Shown: positions 7,269 through 16,538 of the stretch, piece by piece
Numbering within the stretch: the first letter of the stretch is position 1
Layout: the number at the start of each line of letters is the position of its first letter
Assembly (NCBI GenBank): GCA_937903005.1
Contig: CALFNR010000158.1
Location: 1-32,989, forward strand
Direction: 5' to 3'
Origin: Clostridium_AI sp002297865
GTDB lineage: Bacteria; Bacillota; Clostridia; Lachnospirales; Lachnospiraceae
Length of the DNA stretch: 32,989 bases
Notes under the pieces: generated by a model
The model's database searches: none
What the model saw: only the letters and a program-made list of their open reading frames with translations
Told to the model about the DNA's origin: nothing
Translations under genes and position numbers: made by a program

Positions 7269-8249
7269 ATGGGCGATGTCTTGTCCCAAAGTGAGATTGA
7301 TAATTTGCTTGCAGCGTTAAGCAGTGGTGAGTTAGATGCCGATGAGATAAAGGATACAGGAGAGAAACAGGTCAAGAACTATGATTTCGCCAGACCTTCT
7401 AAATTTTCAAAAGAACATTTGAGAACATTAATTATCATCTTTGAGCATTATGGGCGATTATTGTCAACGAATTTACCTGCTTACCTTCGTAAGAATGTTC
7501 AAGTAGAAGTTATGAATGCGGAGGCAATAACGTACTCAGAATTTTCTAATGCGTTGTCTAATCCGGTGCTTTTAGGTGTAGTAAATTTCACACCTTTGGA
7601 TGGAAATATTATCATTGAATTAGATAATGGTTTAGGGTATGCAATTATCGACCGAATGTTGGGTGGTAGTGGCCAGCCAATGGATAAGATAAGGGATTTC
7701 TCAGAAATTGAGTTAACAATTATTGAGAGAATCATGACTATATGCACAAATTTATTGATCGAACCTTGGTCCAGTGTAATACAATTAGAACCAAAATTGG
7801 AACGAATTGAAACAAATTCTCAGTTTGCGCAGATAATTTCGCCAAGTGAAATGACGTCTATTATAACAATTCATATAAAAATTGGTTCTGTTGAAGGTTT
7901 AATGAATATTTGTATACCATTTGAATGTGTGGAAGCAGTTATAGATAGGTTGAATACAAAGTACTGGTATTCAACGATGAAGGAAAAAGATGATAAGGTA
8001 TATCAAGATGTTATTGAAAGCACGATTGAGAAGGCAAGAATTCCAATTCGTGCAGTATTAGGAAAAAGTACTGTTTCGTTTAACGATTTTGCCACAATGC
8101 AGGTAGGGGATATTATTCGTTTAAATAAGAAAGTTGACGATGAAATGGATATTTTTGTCGGTAACCTGAAAAAGTTTACCGCATTACCTGGAGCATCTTC
8201 TGATGCTTACGCAGTTAGAATAACATCAATTATAAGGGAGGAATCATAA
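7269..8249 (+). CDS. fliM: Flagellar motor switch protein FliM
   Basis: 326 residues. The N-terminus has LSQSEIDNLLAAL, the CheY-P binding EIDNLL helix, followed by the FliM middle domain (about 45-230, CheC-like fold but without its phosphatase residues) and a C-terminal SpoA/FliN-like domain (about 250-322, with VGDIIRLNKKVDDEMDIFVG). FliM forms the C-ring and reverses rotation direction when phosphorylated CheY binds. Start ATG 7269 follows GAGGTGAGAAGG. It is the first gene downstream of the internal promoter, and its end contains the ribosome binding site for fliY. Confidence 0.96.
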   Translation: MGDVLSQSEIDNLLAALSSGELDADEIKDTGEKQVKNYDFARPSKFSKEHLRTLIIIFEHYGRLLSTNLPAYLRKNVQVEVMNAEAITYSEFSNALSNPVLLGVVNFTPLDGNIIIELDNGLGYAIIDRMLGGSGQPMDKIRDFSEIELTIIERIMTICTNLLIEPWSSVIQLEPKLERIETNSQFAQIISPSEMTSIITIHIKIGSVEGLMNICIPFECVEAVIDRLNTKYWYSTMKEKDDKVYQDVIESTIEKARIPIRAVLGKSTVSFNDFATMQVGDIIRLNKKVDDEMDIFVGNLKKFTALPGASSDAYAVRITSIIREES

Positions 8250-8251
8250 AG

Positions 8252-9487
8252 ATGGATGGTATGTTATCCCAAGAGGAAATTAATGCTCTATTGAATGGAA
8301 TTGATGATAGTACCGTTGAATCAACGGAGGATACGCATTCCTCAACTTTAACTGATGAGGAAAAAGATGCGCTTGGTGAAATTTCCAATATCAGCATGGG
8401 ATCGGCAGCTACAACCTTATCCACACTTGTGAATAGTAAGGTTGTAATTACTACACCTGTTGTGTCTTATGCGACATTGGAAGAACTATCAAAAAATTAC
8501 GATAAGCCATGTGTTTTTATTCAGATATCATATAAAGAGGGTCTTGATGGAAACAATGTCTTAATTATGAAGGAAGCTGATGTTAAGGTTATTACTGACC
8601 TTATGATGGGTGGAGATGGAACTAATATTGAAAATGACTTAACAGAACTTCATTTAAGTGCCATTAGTGAAGCAATGAATCAGATGATGGGTGCAGCGGC
8701 CACTTCGCTTTCTTCAATGCTTGAAAAGAAAGTGGATATTAGTCCACCTACTGCTAGTCTTATTGACTTAAATGATACTATTGATTCTGAGGCAATGTTC
8801 TCTTTCTTAGAAGAAGAATTTGTAGTTGTAAAATTTAAGATGGAGATTGAAGGCTTGGTAGATAGCCAGATAATGCAGCTTTATCCATTTAACTTTGCGA
8901 GAGATATTTATAAGAAATTTATAAGTGATGGAGTTAATCAAAAAGCAGTAGAAGAGAAATCCGTTGCGGCAGAAGTACAGCAGGAAGTTCAACCACAACA
9001 GCAGGCTCAGCCACAACAGGCAATGGCTCAACCACAGCCGCAAACTATGGAACAGAGTATGCCAATGAACCAGGGTATGCCGATGAATCAAGGCATGTCA
9101 ATGAACCAGGGAATGCCTTACATGGGAATGAACCAAGGTATGCCAATACAAATGGGGGGAGGCACTGCACAGTATTCTGCACCAATGCAGAATGTAAATG
9201 TTCAGCCAGCACAATTCCAGACATTCAGTAACAATGTTGCACCAATGATGCAACAGGAAAATATTGATTTGATTATGGATGTGCCATTAGAAGTTACTGT
9301 GGAATTAGGTAGAACAAGTAAATCAATTAAAGAAATATTAGATTTTTCACCAGGAACTATTATTGAATTAGATAAACTTGCAGGTGAACCAATCGATGTG
9401 CTCGTAAACGGAAAGTTCGTAGCAAAAGGTGAAGTGGTAGTAATTGAAGAGAATTTTGGTATAAGGGTAACAGAGATTATTAAATAA
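8252..9487 (+). CDS. fliY: FliY, switch protein with CheY-P phosphatase sites
   Basis: 411 residues in four parts: an N-terminal CheY-P docking helix (LSQEEINALLNGID), a CheC-like domain (about 35-220), a Q/P/M-rich linker (about 235-300) and a C-terminal FliN/SpoA domain (about 335-410, VPLEVTVELGRTSKSIKEIL). Both CheC-type phosphatase motifs (D/S-x3-E-x2-N-x22-P) are complete: E43, N46, P69 and E140, N143, P166. This protein should therefore both build the C-ring and dephosphorylate CheY, as in Bacillus subtilis, which explains the absence of a separate short fliN here. AGGGAGG lies inside the fliM end; the gap to fliM is two bases. Confidence 0.95.
   Translation: MDGMLSQEEINALLNGIDDSTVESTEDTHSSTLTDEEKDALGEISNISMGSAATTLSTLVNSKVVITTPVVSYATLEELSKNYDKPCVFIQISYKEGLDGNNVLIMKEADVKVITDLMMGGDGTNIENDLTELHLSAISEAMNQMMGAAATSLSSMLEKKVDISPPTASLIDLNDTIDSEAMFSFLEEEFVVVKFKMEIEGLVDSQIMQLYPFNFARDIYKKFISDGVNQKAVEEKSVAAEVQQEVQPQQQAQPQQAMAQPQPQTMEQSMPMNQGMPMNQGMSMNQGMPYMGMNQGMPIQMGGGTAQYSAPMQNVNVQPAQFQTFSNNVAPMMQQENIDLIMDVPLEVTVELGRTSKSIKEILDFSPGTIIELDKLAGEPIDVLVNGKFVAKGEVVVIEENFGIRVTEIIK
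9065..9145 (+). repeat. 18-base tandem repeat coding Met-rich FliY linker
   Basis: Three consecutive 18-base units (9065-9082, 9083-9100, 9101-9118) and one more after a nine-base spacer (9128-9145) follow the pattern ATGAAYCARGGNATGYCN. Each encodes MNQGM(P/S), giving FliY residues 272-298. Repeats of this kind change copy number easily, so the linker length probably varies between strains. Confidence 0.8.
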
Positions 9488-9512
9488 GATGCAATAGATA
9501 GGAGAGAAAAGT

Positions 9513-9875
9513 ATGGCGAAAAATATTTTAATATGTGATGATGCAGCATTTATGAGAATGATGATCAAAGATATTTTAACAAAAAACGGATACAATGTTG
9601 CTGGTGAGGCTGAGAATGGTTTGAAGGCAGTTGAAAAATATAACGAGTTAAAACCTGACTTAGTAATGATGGATATTACAATGCCTGAAATGGACGGAAT
9701 TGAAGCTTTAAAGAAGATTAAAGCAGCCGATCCAAACGCTACTGTTATTATGTGTTCTGCAATGGGACAGCAAGCAATGGTTATTGAATCTATCCAGTCA
9801 GGAGCTAAGGATTTCATTGTAAAGCCTTTCCAGGCAGACAGAGTTCTTGAAGCAGTTAAAAAAGTGGTGGGTTAA
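9513..9875 (+). CDS. cheY: Chemotaxis response regulator CheY
   Basis: 120 residues, a single receiver domain without an output domain. The acidic pocket D9/D10, phosphorylation site D54 (VMMDITMPEMDG), switch residue S82 (MCSAMGQQ) and K104 (FIVKPFQ) are all present. Phosphorylated by CheA, it binds FliM and FliY and is dephosphorylated by FliY and CheC. The location between fliY and fliO is the Firmicute fla/che arrangement. Start ATG 9513 follows TAGGAGAGAAAAGT. Confidence 0.94.
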   Translation: MAKNILICDDAAFMRMMIKDILTKNGYNVAGEAENGLKAVEKYNELKPDLVMMDITMPEMDGIEALKKIKAADPNATVIMCSAMGQQAMVIESIQSGAKDFIVKPFQADRVLEAVKKVVG

Positions 9876-9877
9876 TT

Positions 9878-10258
9878 ATGTTTCTTGTAGCAGGTTCTAG
9901 TGGTTTGGAATTACTTGGCATTATCTTTATTTTTATACTAATCTTGGTGGCGTGTTATTATACGACAAAATGGATAAGCAAGTCAGATTTAGTCAATAGA
10001 TCTGCGAAAAATATAACTGTTTTGGAAACATATCGTATTTCACAAGGAAACGTTATTCAGATCGTAAGAACTGGCAAAAAGTATATTGTGATAGGTGTTT
10101 CAAAAGACCATATTGAGATGCTTACTGAACTTTCTGAAGATGAGTATGAAGAACAGATAAACTTAACAAATCAAGACTTAAAATTTCAGGATGTGCTATC
10201 ATTAGTAAAAAAAGAGACATTCGGGAGAAAAAATAAAAAGACGAAAAGTAAGGAATGA
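9878..10258 (+). CDS. fliO: Flagellar export protein FliO (FliZ-like)
   Basis: 126 residues with one strong membrane helix near the N-terminus (about 10-30), then a small beta-rich domain ITVLETYRISQGNVIQIVRT with GKKYIVIGVSKDHIEML, and a lysine-rich C-terminus. This matches FliO/FliZ, which helps FliP assemble into the export gate. FliO sequences vary widely; position directly before fliPQR supports the call. The start lies two bases after the cheY stop, with GGTGGG inside the end of cheY acting as ribosome binding site. Confidence 0.85.
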   Translation: MFLVAGSSGLELLGIIFIFILILVACYYTTKWISKSDLVNRSAKNITVLETYRISQGNVIQIVRTGKKYIVIGVSKDHIEMLTELSEDEYEEQINLTNQDLKFQDVLSLVKKETFGRKNKKTKSKE

Positions 10259-10262
10259 TAAA

Positions 10263-11093
10263 ATGAATACTTATCATAGAGTATTTAAAAGACTGCTGGT
10301 TCGAATTTTTAGTATGTTAATAATAATTGGTATTGGGGTTTCTATCCAGTCAATGACGGTGCATGCGACAGCAACAGATGAGATTGAAAAGAGTACATCA
10401 TTGGGCGATACTAAGACTCCATTTGAGTTAAATATTTCGTCTAATGCAGGTAATACCAGCTTGTCTAGCACTTTAGAAATTGTGCTATTGATAACATTGA
10501 TATCATTAGCACCTTCTCTAATTATCATGGTAACGTCATTTACCCGGATTCTGGTTGTACTGCATTTTGTCAGGTCGGCCTTGGGAACACAAACGACTCC
10601 ACCTAACCAGATTCTGGTTGGGTTAGCGTTGTTTCTTACCTTTTTTATTATGTCGCCAGTGTTTACACAAATAAATAAAGATGCGTTACAGCCATTGTCA
10701 GATGGAAAAATAACGCAGGAACAAGCAATTGAAACAGGACTAAAGCCTCTTCGCAGTTTTATGTTTGAGCAAACTAGAAAAGAGGACTTAAAATTATTTT
10801 TGGATATAGCAGATTACAAATCAGAAGATATTTCAGTTGTGGATGACATTCCAACTACTGTACTGATTCCTGCATTTATTATCAGTGAGCTAAGGGCAGC
10901 ATTTATTATTGGTTTTATTATTTATCTGCCATTTATTGTTATTGATATGGTTGTCTCATCAACACTTATGTCGATGGGGATGATGATGTTACCACCAACC
11001 ACAATTTCAATGCCGTTTAAGATTCTGCTATTTGTATTAGTGGATGGATGGAATCTTGTAATTGGACAAGTTGTTAAAACGTTTTATACGTAG
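10263..11093 (+). CDS. fliP: Flagellar type III export protein FliP
   Basis: 276 residues. An N-terminal signal peptide (about 1-36, probable cleavage after VHA) is typical of FliP. It is followed by the conserved membrane segment with MVTSFTRILVVLHFVRSALG and TTPPNQILVGLALFLTFFIM, and later SELRAAFIIGFIIYLPFIVI and MGMMMLPPTTISMPFKILLF. FliP forms the pentameric core of the flagellar export gate with FliQ and FliR. Start ATG 10263 lies four bases after the fliO stop, with AAGGA upstream. Confidence 0.96.
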   Translation: MNTYHRVFKRLLVRIFSMLIIIGIGVSIQSMTVHATATDEIEKSTSLGDTKTPFELNISSNAGNTSLSSTLEIVLLITLISLAPSLIIMVTSFTRILVVLHFVRSALGTQTTPPNQILVGLALFLTFFIMSPVFTQINKDALQPLSDGKITQEQAIETGLKPLRSFMFEQTRKEDLKLFLDIADYKSEDISVVDDIPTTVLIPAFIISELRAAFIIGFIIYLPFIVIDMVVSSTLMSMGMMMLPPTTISMPFKILLFVLVDGWNLVIGQVVKTFYT

Positions 11094-11121
11094 ATAAAAA
11101 TCGTTATGATAGGAGGTTATC

Positions 11122-11391
11122 ATGACAGTCGATACCGTCATAGACATTGCTAGAGAAACCCTTTGGGTTATCGTAAAAGTATCAGCACCCATGTTAGGTA
11201 TATCCCTTATTGTGGGGTTAATCATAAGCATATTTCAAACTATTACATCGATTAATGAGCAAACTCTTACATTCCTGCCTAAATTATTAGCTATTTTTGC
11301 AGTTTTAATTCTAGCTGGGTCTTGGATTCTAAATAGTTTATCTTCATTTACGACAGAACTATTTATGAATTTCTCGCGGTATTTAGGTTAA
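11122..11391 (+). CDS. fliQ: Flagellar type III export protein FliQ
   Basis: 89 residues, the normal size. Two membrane helices surround the family core ISIFQTITSINEQTLTFLPK. It packs around FliP and FliR in the export gate. A strong ribosome binding site (ATAGGAGGTTATC) precedes ATG 11122. fliR begins four bases after its stop. Confidence 0.95.
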   Translation: MTVDTVIDIARETLWVIVKVSAPMLGISLIVGLIISIFQTITSINEQTLTFLPKLLAIFAVLILAGSWILNSLSSFTTELFMNFSRYLG

Positions 11392-11395
11392 GCAC

Positions 11396-12169
11396 ATGAA
11401 TTTAACATTTGAGAAGTTAGAGTTTTTCTTTGCGATTTTAGTTCGAATTAGTGCATTTATAATGGCAGCGCCTTTCTTTAATCAACGTAGTGTACCGGTA
11501 AGAGTAAAGGCTGCATTGTCATTTTTTATAGCTGTTATTGTGTTTAATCTGACAGATTATAAACCAATTGGCGATAATTTTTCTATTCAGTATGCAGTAA
11601 TTCTAATAGAGGAAGCATTGATAGGTGCTTCACTAGGTTTTACAGCAAATTTATGTTTATATGTGTTGGATCTTGCAGGAAGACTGATTGATACGGAGAT
11701 AGGATTTTCCATGGTCAGTGTATTAAATCCTGCCTCCAATATTCAGACATCCATAACGGGATCCTTGTTGACTTACCTGGTTATGCTTATTATGTTAGTA
11801 TCACGTATGTACTATTTTGTCATATCAGCAATTGTCGATTCATTTAAATTTCTGCCGATAGGCAGAGTAAAATTACCGTCTAATGCATATTTGGTTGTGT
11901 TAGACTTTATAAAAGAATATTTCATATTGGGATTTCGAATCGTGCTTCCTGTATTTGCTACTATTTTGGTCGTAAACGTTGTATTAGGAGTTTTAGCAAA
12001 AGTTGCACCTCAGATGAATATGTTTGTAATTGGTATGCAGCTTAAGTTATTTGTTGGTCTTATTATTCTGTTTCTTGTAATTGGATTAATACCATCCATA
12101 ACTGACTTTATTTTTCATGAAATGAAGTATGTTTTAGATGATATGATTAAGATTATGACACCGAAATAA
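11396..12169 (+). CDS. fliR: Flagellar type III export protein FliR
   Basis: 257 residues with about six membrane helices. Conserved segments are seen early (FFAILVRISAFIMAAPFFNQ, RSVPVRVKAALSFFIA) and in the middle (EEALIGASLGFTANL, GRLIDTEIGFSMVSVLNP). FliR completes the FliP5Q4R1 export gate. Its ribosome binding site is weak (TTTAGG inside the fliQ end), suggesting coupling to fliQ, whose stop is four bases upstream. flhB follows after 35 bases. Confidence 0.95.
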   Translation: MNLTFEKLEFFFAILVRISAFIMAAPFFNQRSVPVRVKAALSFFIAVIVFNLTDYKPIGDNFSIQYAVILIEEALIGASLGFTANLCLYVLDLAGRLIDTEIGFSMVSVLNPASNIQTSITGSLLTYLVMLIMLVSRMYYFVISAIVDSFKFLPIGRVKLPSNAYLVVLDFIKEYFILGFRIVLPVFATILVVNVVLGVLAKVAPQMNMFVIGMQLKLFVGLIILFLVIGLIPSITDFIFHEMKYVLDDMIKIMTPK

Positions 12170-12204
12170 TTCCGATATGTAATCATTCGAAGGGATAAGT
12201 AAAA

Positions 12205-13317
12205 TTGAATAAATATCTGTTATCTTATAATCTTCAATTATTTGCGAAAGAAGGAGTAGGTGGAGAAAAGACAGAAGAGGCTACTCCTAAAAAGCTGGAA
12301 GATGCAAGAAAGAAAGGACAAGTTGCGAAAAGTACAGATATCGTTGCTGCCTTTGTTTTACTTGCATTTTTCCTTACATTGAAATTTTTTGTGGGCTGGA
12401 TGGGTGATTCCTTTATGGACGTCTATTATGCCCAGTACAACATGATTGCAGATGTTGTACAAGATGGTTTTACAATTAATCGTGCAGCTTTAACATTAAG
12501 AGGGTGCTTAATTAAAGTACTCATAATAGGTTTCCCTGTTTATCTGTCCTCTTATATATTAGCAATCGTCATCAGCTTGTGGCAAGTTAAGTGGAAAATT
12601 ACAGCAGAACCGTTAAAGCCTAAGTTAAATAAAATAAATCCAATAGCTGGATTTAAGAAAATCTTTTCAATGGAGAAGATTTTTGAATTCTTAAAATCAC
12701 TCGTAAAACTTTTAATTCTTGGAAGTGTAGTTTTCCTCAACTTGAAAAAAAAGTGGGGATATATCGTACAGTTTTATGATTATACATTGCCTCAAGCAAT
12801 TGCGGTAATTGGAAATATCATTATTCAAATAGGATTGGAAATAAGCATTTGGTTTCTTATTTTTGCATTTGCAGATGTATTTTACCAGAAAAAGAAATTT
12901 GCTAAGGAAATGCGAATGACAAAGCAAGAAATTAAAGATGAATATAAAAATACAGAAGGTGACCCACAGATCAAGGGAAAAATCAGACAGAAGATGCGTG
13001 AAGTCTCTCGTCAGAGAATGATGCAGGCAATACCAGAAGCTGATGTTGTTATTACAAACCCGACTCACCTTGCTGTTGCTATAAAGTATGATAAAGAAAA
13101 GGGCAGTGCACCAGTTGTAGTAGCAAAAGGTGCTGATTATGTGGCTGCAAAAATTAAAGAAATTGCACGAGATAACGATGTTGAAATTGTGGAGAATAAA
13201 CCACTAGCTCGTATGATTTACTTTAATGTTGAACTTGGGGATGAAATTCCGCAGGAAATGTATCAGATGGTAGCGGAAGTACTTGCTTATGTATACCGTC
13301 TTAAGAATAAACTATAG
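12205..13317 (+). CDS. flhB: Flagellar export switch protein FlhB
   Basis: 370 residues from TTG 12205 (AAGGGAT about 10 bases upstream); no ATG gives a complete N-terminus. The N-terminus has the conserved EKTEEATPKKLEDARKKGQV, then four membrane segments. The cytoplasmic domain carries the self-cleaving NPTH motif (N285-P286-T287-H288), followed by LAVAIKYD and the C-terminal part including ENKPLARMIY. Autocleavage lets FlhB respond to FliK and change export specificity from hook to filament. The first ten residues (NKYLLSYNLQ) are an extra stretch before the usual start region. Confidence 0.95.
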   Translation: MNKYLLSYNLQLFAKEGVGGEKTEEATPKKLEDARKKGQVAKSTDIVAAFVLLAFFLTLKFFVGWMGDSFMDVYYAQYNMIADVVQDGFTINRAALTLRGCLIKVLIIGFPVYLSSYILAIVISLWQVKWKITAEPLKPKLNKINPIAGFKKIFSMEKIFEFLKSLVKLLILGSVVFLNLKKKWGYIVQFYDYTLPQAIAVIGNIIIQIGLEISIWFLIFAFADVFYQKKKFAKEMRMTKQEIKDEYKNTEGDPQIKGKIRQKMREVSRQRMMQAIPEADVVITNPTHLAVAIKYDKEKGSAPVVVAKGADYVAAKIKEIARDNDVEIVENKPLARMIYFNVELGDEIPQEMYQMVAEVLAYVYRLKNKL

Positions 13318-13332
13318 GGGAGGAACAGCTTT

Positions 13333-15366
13333 ATGAAAAAAGCGGATTTGGGATTGGGATTGTATATACTCGTTGCTATTGTTTTCTTCATTGTGCCAAT
13401 GCCATCCACATTACTTGATGTCTTATTGGCATTTAACATATCTATTGCAATGATTATTCTGTTTAATGCAATGTTTTCAAAAGAAGCATTGGACATGTCG
13501 TTTTTCCCAACCATCTTATTATTTACAACAATCTTCCGTATCTCGTTAAATGTGTCATCCACTAAGTTAATTTTAATGAGTGGAGAGCCAGGTAATGTTG
13601 TTAAGACATTTGGTCAGTTCGTTGGTGGAGGAAACTTAGTCATTGGAACAATTGTATTTATCATCTTAGTATTGATTCAGTTCATGGTTATCAATAAAGG
13701 TTCTGAGAGAGTTTCTGAAGTAACAGCACGTTTTACACTGGACGCTATGCCAGGTAAACAGATGGCGATTGATGCGGACTTAAATACTGGTGCAATCACC
13801 GATGTGGAAGCACAGGCTAGACGAAAAAAGATACAAGATGAAGCGAGTTTCTTTGGAGCTATGGATGGTGCAACTAAGTACGTAAAAGGAGATGCAATTG
13901 CTGGTCTTATTATAACAATAGTAAACTTAGTTGGTGGTATTGCAATGGGTGTTCTCTACGGAGGACTTCAAATGAGTGATGCACTTGATAAGTACACAAT
14001 CTTGACTATTGGTGATGGACTGGTAAGTCAGATCCCTTCTTTGATGATATCCTTATCAACAGGTATTTTGGTTACCAAGGCATCAAAAGAGGCAGACATG
14101 AGTGATGCACTTATTAAGCAGCTGTTTTCCATACCAAAGGTTTTATATATGGTTGGAGGCAGTATGGCTTTTCTCGGTATCGTTACTCCTCTGAACCCAA
14201 TTATCTTTATAGCTTATGGTGCTGCATTTATTGCATCTGGAGTAATGATTAGCAATAAGCTTGGTGTAGAACAGATTGAAAATGAAGTAAATGAAGAAGA
14301 AGCAGATGCAGAAGAAATCAGGAGACCTGAGAATGTTACTTCACTTCTTCAAGTTGACCCAATCGAATTAGAATTTGGTTATGGAATTATACCGTTGGCA
14401 GATGTGAATCAGGGCGGTGATTTATTAGACCGAGTCGTTATGATTCGTAGACAAATTGCACTAGAACTTGGTTGTGTAGTTCCAATTATCAGGTTAAGAG
14501 ATAATATACAGTTAAATCCAAATCAGTATTTGATAAAAATAAAGGGTGTGCCTGTTAGCGAAGGTGAAATTTTGTTTGACCATTACATGGCAATGAATCC
14601 TGGATATGTAGAGGAAGAAATAACAGGTATTCCTACATTTGAACCATCTTTCCATTTGCCTGCAATCTGGATTAATGAAAATCAAAGGGAAAGGGCAGAA
14701 ACATTAGGATATACTGTAGTTGACCCACCTTCTATTATAGCTACACATTTAACAGAAGTAATTCGTACGCACTTAGACGAACTGCTTACAAGACAGGATG
14801 TCCAGAACTTAATTAATAATGTGAAGGATGCAAATACTACATTGGTTGATGAGTTAGTTCCAAAGCTGTTAAGTGTTGGAGAGATTCAAAAAGTTCTTCA
14901 GAATCTATTAAAAGAAGGTATTTCTATAAGAGATTTAATTACAATATTTGAAACACTAGCAGATTATGCGCCAACAACTAGAGATACAGATGTTTTAACA
15001 GAATATGCAAGACAAAGTTTGAAACGTGCAATTTCAAATAAGTTCTTCCCACAAAACGAGGTAACGAGTGTGGTTACTTTAGATCCAAAAATTGAGCAGG
15101 ATATTATGGATTCAGTAAAACAGACGGAACAAGGCGCTTACTTAACATTAGATCCTGATGCATCACAGAGCATTATTAATGCAGTAAATGAAGAAATTAC
15201 AAAACTTCAGAATTTAGGCAAAAGCCCTATTATTATCACATCACCTATTGTGAGGATGTATTTTAAAAAACTGACATCGGATTATTTTAAGGATTTAGTC
15301 GTAATATCATACAATGAAATAGATTCTAATGTTGAATTACAATCGGTAGGGATGGTGAGTATTTAG
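13333..15366 (+). CDS. flhA: Flagellar export protein FlhA
   Basis: 677 residues. The N-terminal 310 residues hold about eight membrane helices with the conserved FHIPEP loop (RFTLDAMPGKQMAIDADLNT and ARRKKIQDEASFFGAMDGA). An acidic linker (NEVNEEEADAEEIRRPE) leads to the cytoplasmic ring domain. FlhA forms the nonameric export ring and couples ion flow to protein export. Start ATG 13333 follows GGGGAGGAACAG. The stop TAG overlaps the flhF GTG start by one base, implying coupled translation. Confidence 0.97.
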   Translation: MKKADLGLGLYILVAIVFFIVPMPSTLLDVLLAFNISIAMIILFNAMFSKEALDMSFFPTILLFTTIFRISLNVSSTKLILMSGEPGNVVKTFGQFVGGGNLVIGTIVFIILVLIQFMVINKGSERVSEVTARFTLDAMPGKQMAIDADLNTGAITDVEAQARRKKIQDEASFFGAMDGATKYVKGDAIAGLIITIVNLVGGIAMGVLYGGLQMSDALDKYTILTIGDGLVSQIPSLMISLSTGILVTKASKEADMSDALIKQLFSIPKVLYMVGGSMAFLGIVTPLNPIIFIAYGAAFIASGVMISNKLGVEQIENEVNEEEADAEEIRRPENVTSLLQVDPIELEFGYGIIPLADVNQGGDLLDRVVMIRRQIALELGCVVPIIRLRDNIQLNPNQYLIKIKGVPVSEGEILFDHYMAMNPGYVEEEITGIPTFEPSFHLPAIWINENQRERAETLGYTVVDPPSIIATHLTEVIRTHLDELLTRQDVQNLINNVKDANTTLVDELVPKLLSVGEIQKVLQNLLKEGISIRDLITIFETLADYAPTTRDTDVLTEYARQSLKRAISNKFFPQNEVTSVVTLDPKIEQDIMDSVKQTEQGAYLTLDPDASQSIINAVNEEITKLQNLGKSPIIITSPIVRMYFKKLTSDYFKDLVVISYNEIDSNVELQSVGMVSI

Positions 15367-16538
15367 TGATAATTAAGAAATACGAAGCACAGACAGAAAA
15401 AGAAGCAATCATATTAGCAAAACAGGAATTAGGAAAAGAAGCAATTGTTATGAATATTAAGACGGTGAAGCCAAGAGGCATTTACCGTTTTTTCCACAAG
15501 CCAATGGTAGAGATTACAGCAGCTGTAGATGAAATTGGAAAACAGACTGCAGAGCAAAAAGAGAACAATTTGTTAACGAAGGGGTTTTCTGCTCTGCCAG
15601 CAAAAGAAGACAAATCACAAGCAAAAATGATAGAACCTGATGAAAGCGCAATTGAAAAGCGCCTCAATAGTCTTCAAGACCTGTTGGAAAAGCAATTAAC
15701 AAACAATAATACTGCACCAGAGGAAAAACAAGAAGAACTTTCAAAGAACGAAGAGTATCTTCTGCTTGTTTTTAATCAGCTTGTTGAAAATGAAGTAGAC
15801 GAGGTTTATGCGAAGCAGATTATTGATGAAGTTAAGAAATCCTTAAAAAAAGATTCGCCAGTGGATCATATTTTAACAAATGTTTATCAGAAACTTGTTT
15901 TAAAATTAGGGGAACCTAAATATATTGACTTGCAGAATACGGAAAAAAAGTTTATATTCTTTATAGGACCAACAGGAGTTGGAAAAACGACAACAATAGC
16001 TAAAATAGCCTCTAATTTGAAATTGAAGGAGAATGCTAAAGTTGCGTTGATTACTTCGGATACCTATCGTATTGCTGCTGTAGAACAGTTACGAACATAT
16101 GCAAGCATTTTAGGTATTCCTTTGAGTGTTGTTTATACAAAAGAAGAGCTAGAAGAGGAAAAAGAAAAGTATGCTGATTACGATGTAGTCTTGATTGATA
16201 CTGCAGGACGTTCCCATCGTAATGAAGAACAAAAGCAGGATTTACTAGAATTAATTCATGCTGTTGAAGAAGATAAAAGAGATGTATTTTTAGTGCTTAG
16301 TGCGACTACTAAGTATAAGGATTTGGTTCGTATAACGGAAAGCTATCGCATAATGGAAGATTACGGAATTGTTTTTACAAAGCTAGATGAAACAACATGT
16401 ATTGGAAATATTCTAAACACAAAACTGATGACCAATGCACCGCTTTCGTATACAACATGGGGGCAGAATGTACCTGATGATTTTGGCTGTATGGATGCAC
16501 AAAGTATTGCGAAAAAGCTGTTAGGAGGAAACCGTTAA
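15366..16538 (+). CDS. flhF: SRP-like GTPase FlhF
   Basis: 390 residues from GTG 15366. The N-terminal B domain is basic and variable and is followed by an acidic, Q/N-rich linker. The NG GTPase domain has P-loop GPTGVGKT (201-208), DTAGR (278-282) and TKLD (338-341). FlhF sets where flagella are built; FlhG stimulates its GTPase. The TAA stop overlaps the flhG ATG by one base, so both are made together. The short length relative to FtsY/Ffh and the flanking flhA/flhG genes exclude an SRP receptor. Confidence 0.94.
   Translation: MIIKKYEAQTEKEAIILAKQELGKEAIVMNIKTVKPRGIYRFFHKPMVEITAAVDEIGKQTAEQKENNLLTKGFSALPAKEDKSQAKMIEPDESAIEKRLNSLQDLLEKQLTNNNTAPEEKQEELSKNEEYLLLVFNQLVENEVDEVYAKQIIDEVKKSLKKDSPVDHILTNVYQKLVLKLGEPKYIDLQNTEKKFIFFIGPTGVGKTTTIAKIASNLKLKENAKVALITSDTYRIAAVEQLRTYASILGIPLSVVYTKEELEEEKEKYADYDVVLIDTAGRSHRNEEQKQDLLELIHAVEEDKRDVFLVLSATTKYKDLVRITESYRIMEDYGIVFTKLDETTCIGNILNTKLMTNAPLSYTTWGQNVPDDFGCMDAQSIAKKLLGGNR

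Noticed and set aside
12171..12178. TCCGATAT resembling a sigma-28 -10 element before flhB
   Set aside because: No TAAA element is found about 15 bases upstream, so it does not satisfy the SigD promoter pattern. No convincing SigD promoter was found in the gaps I read.
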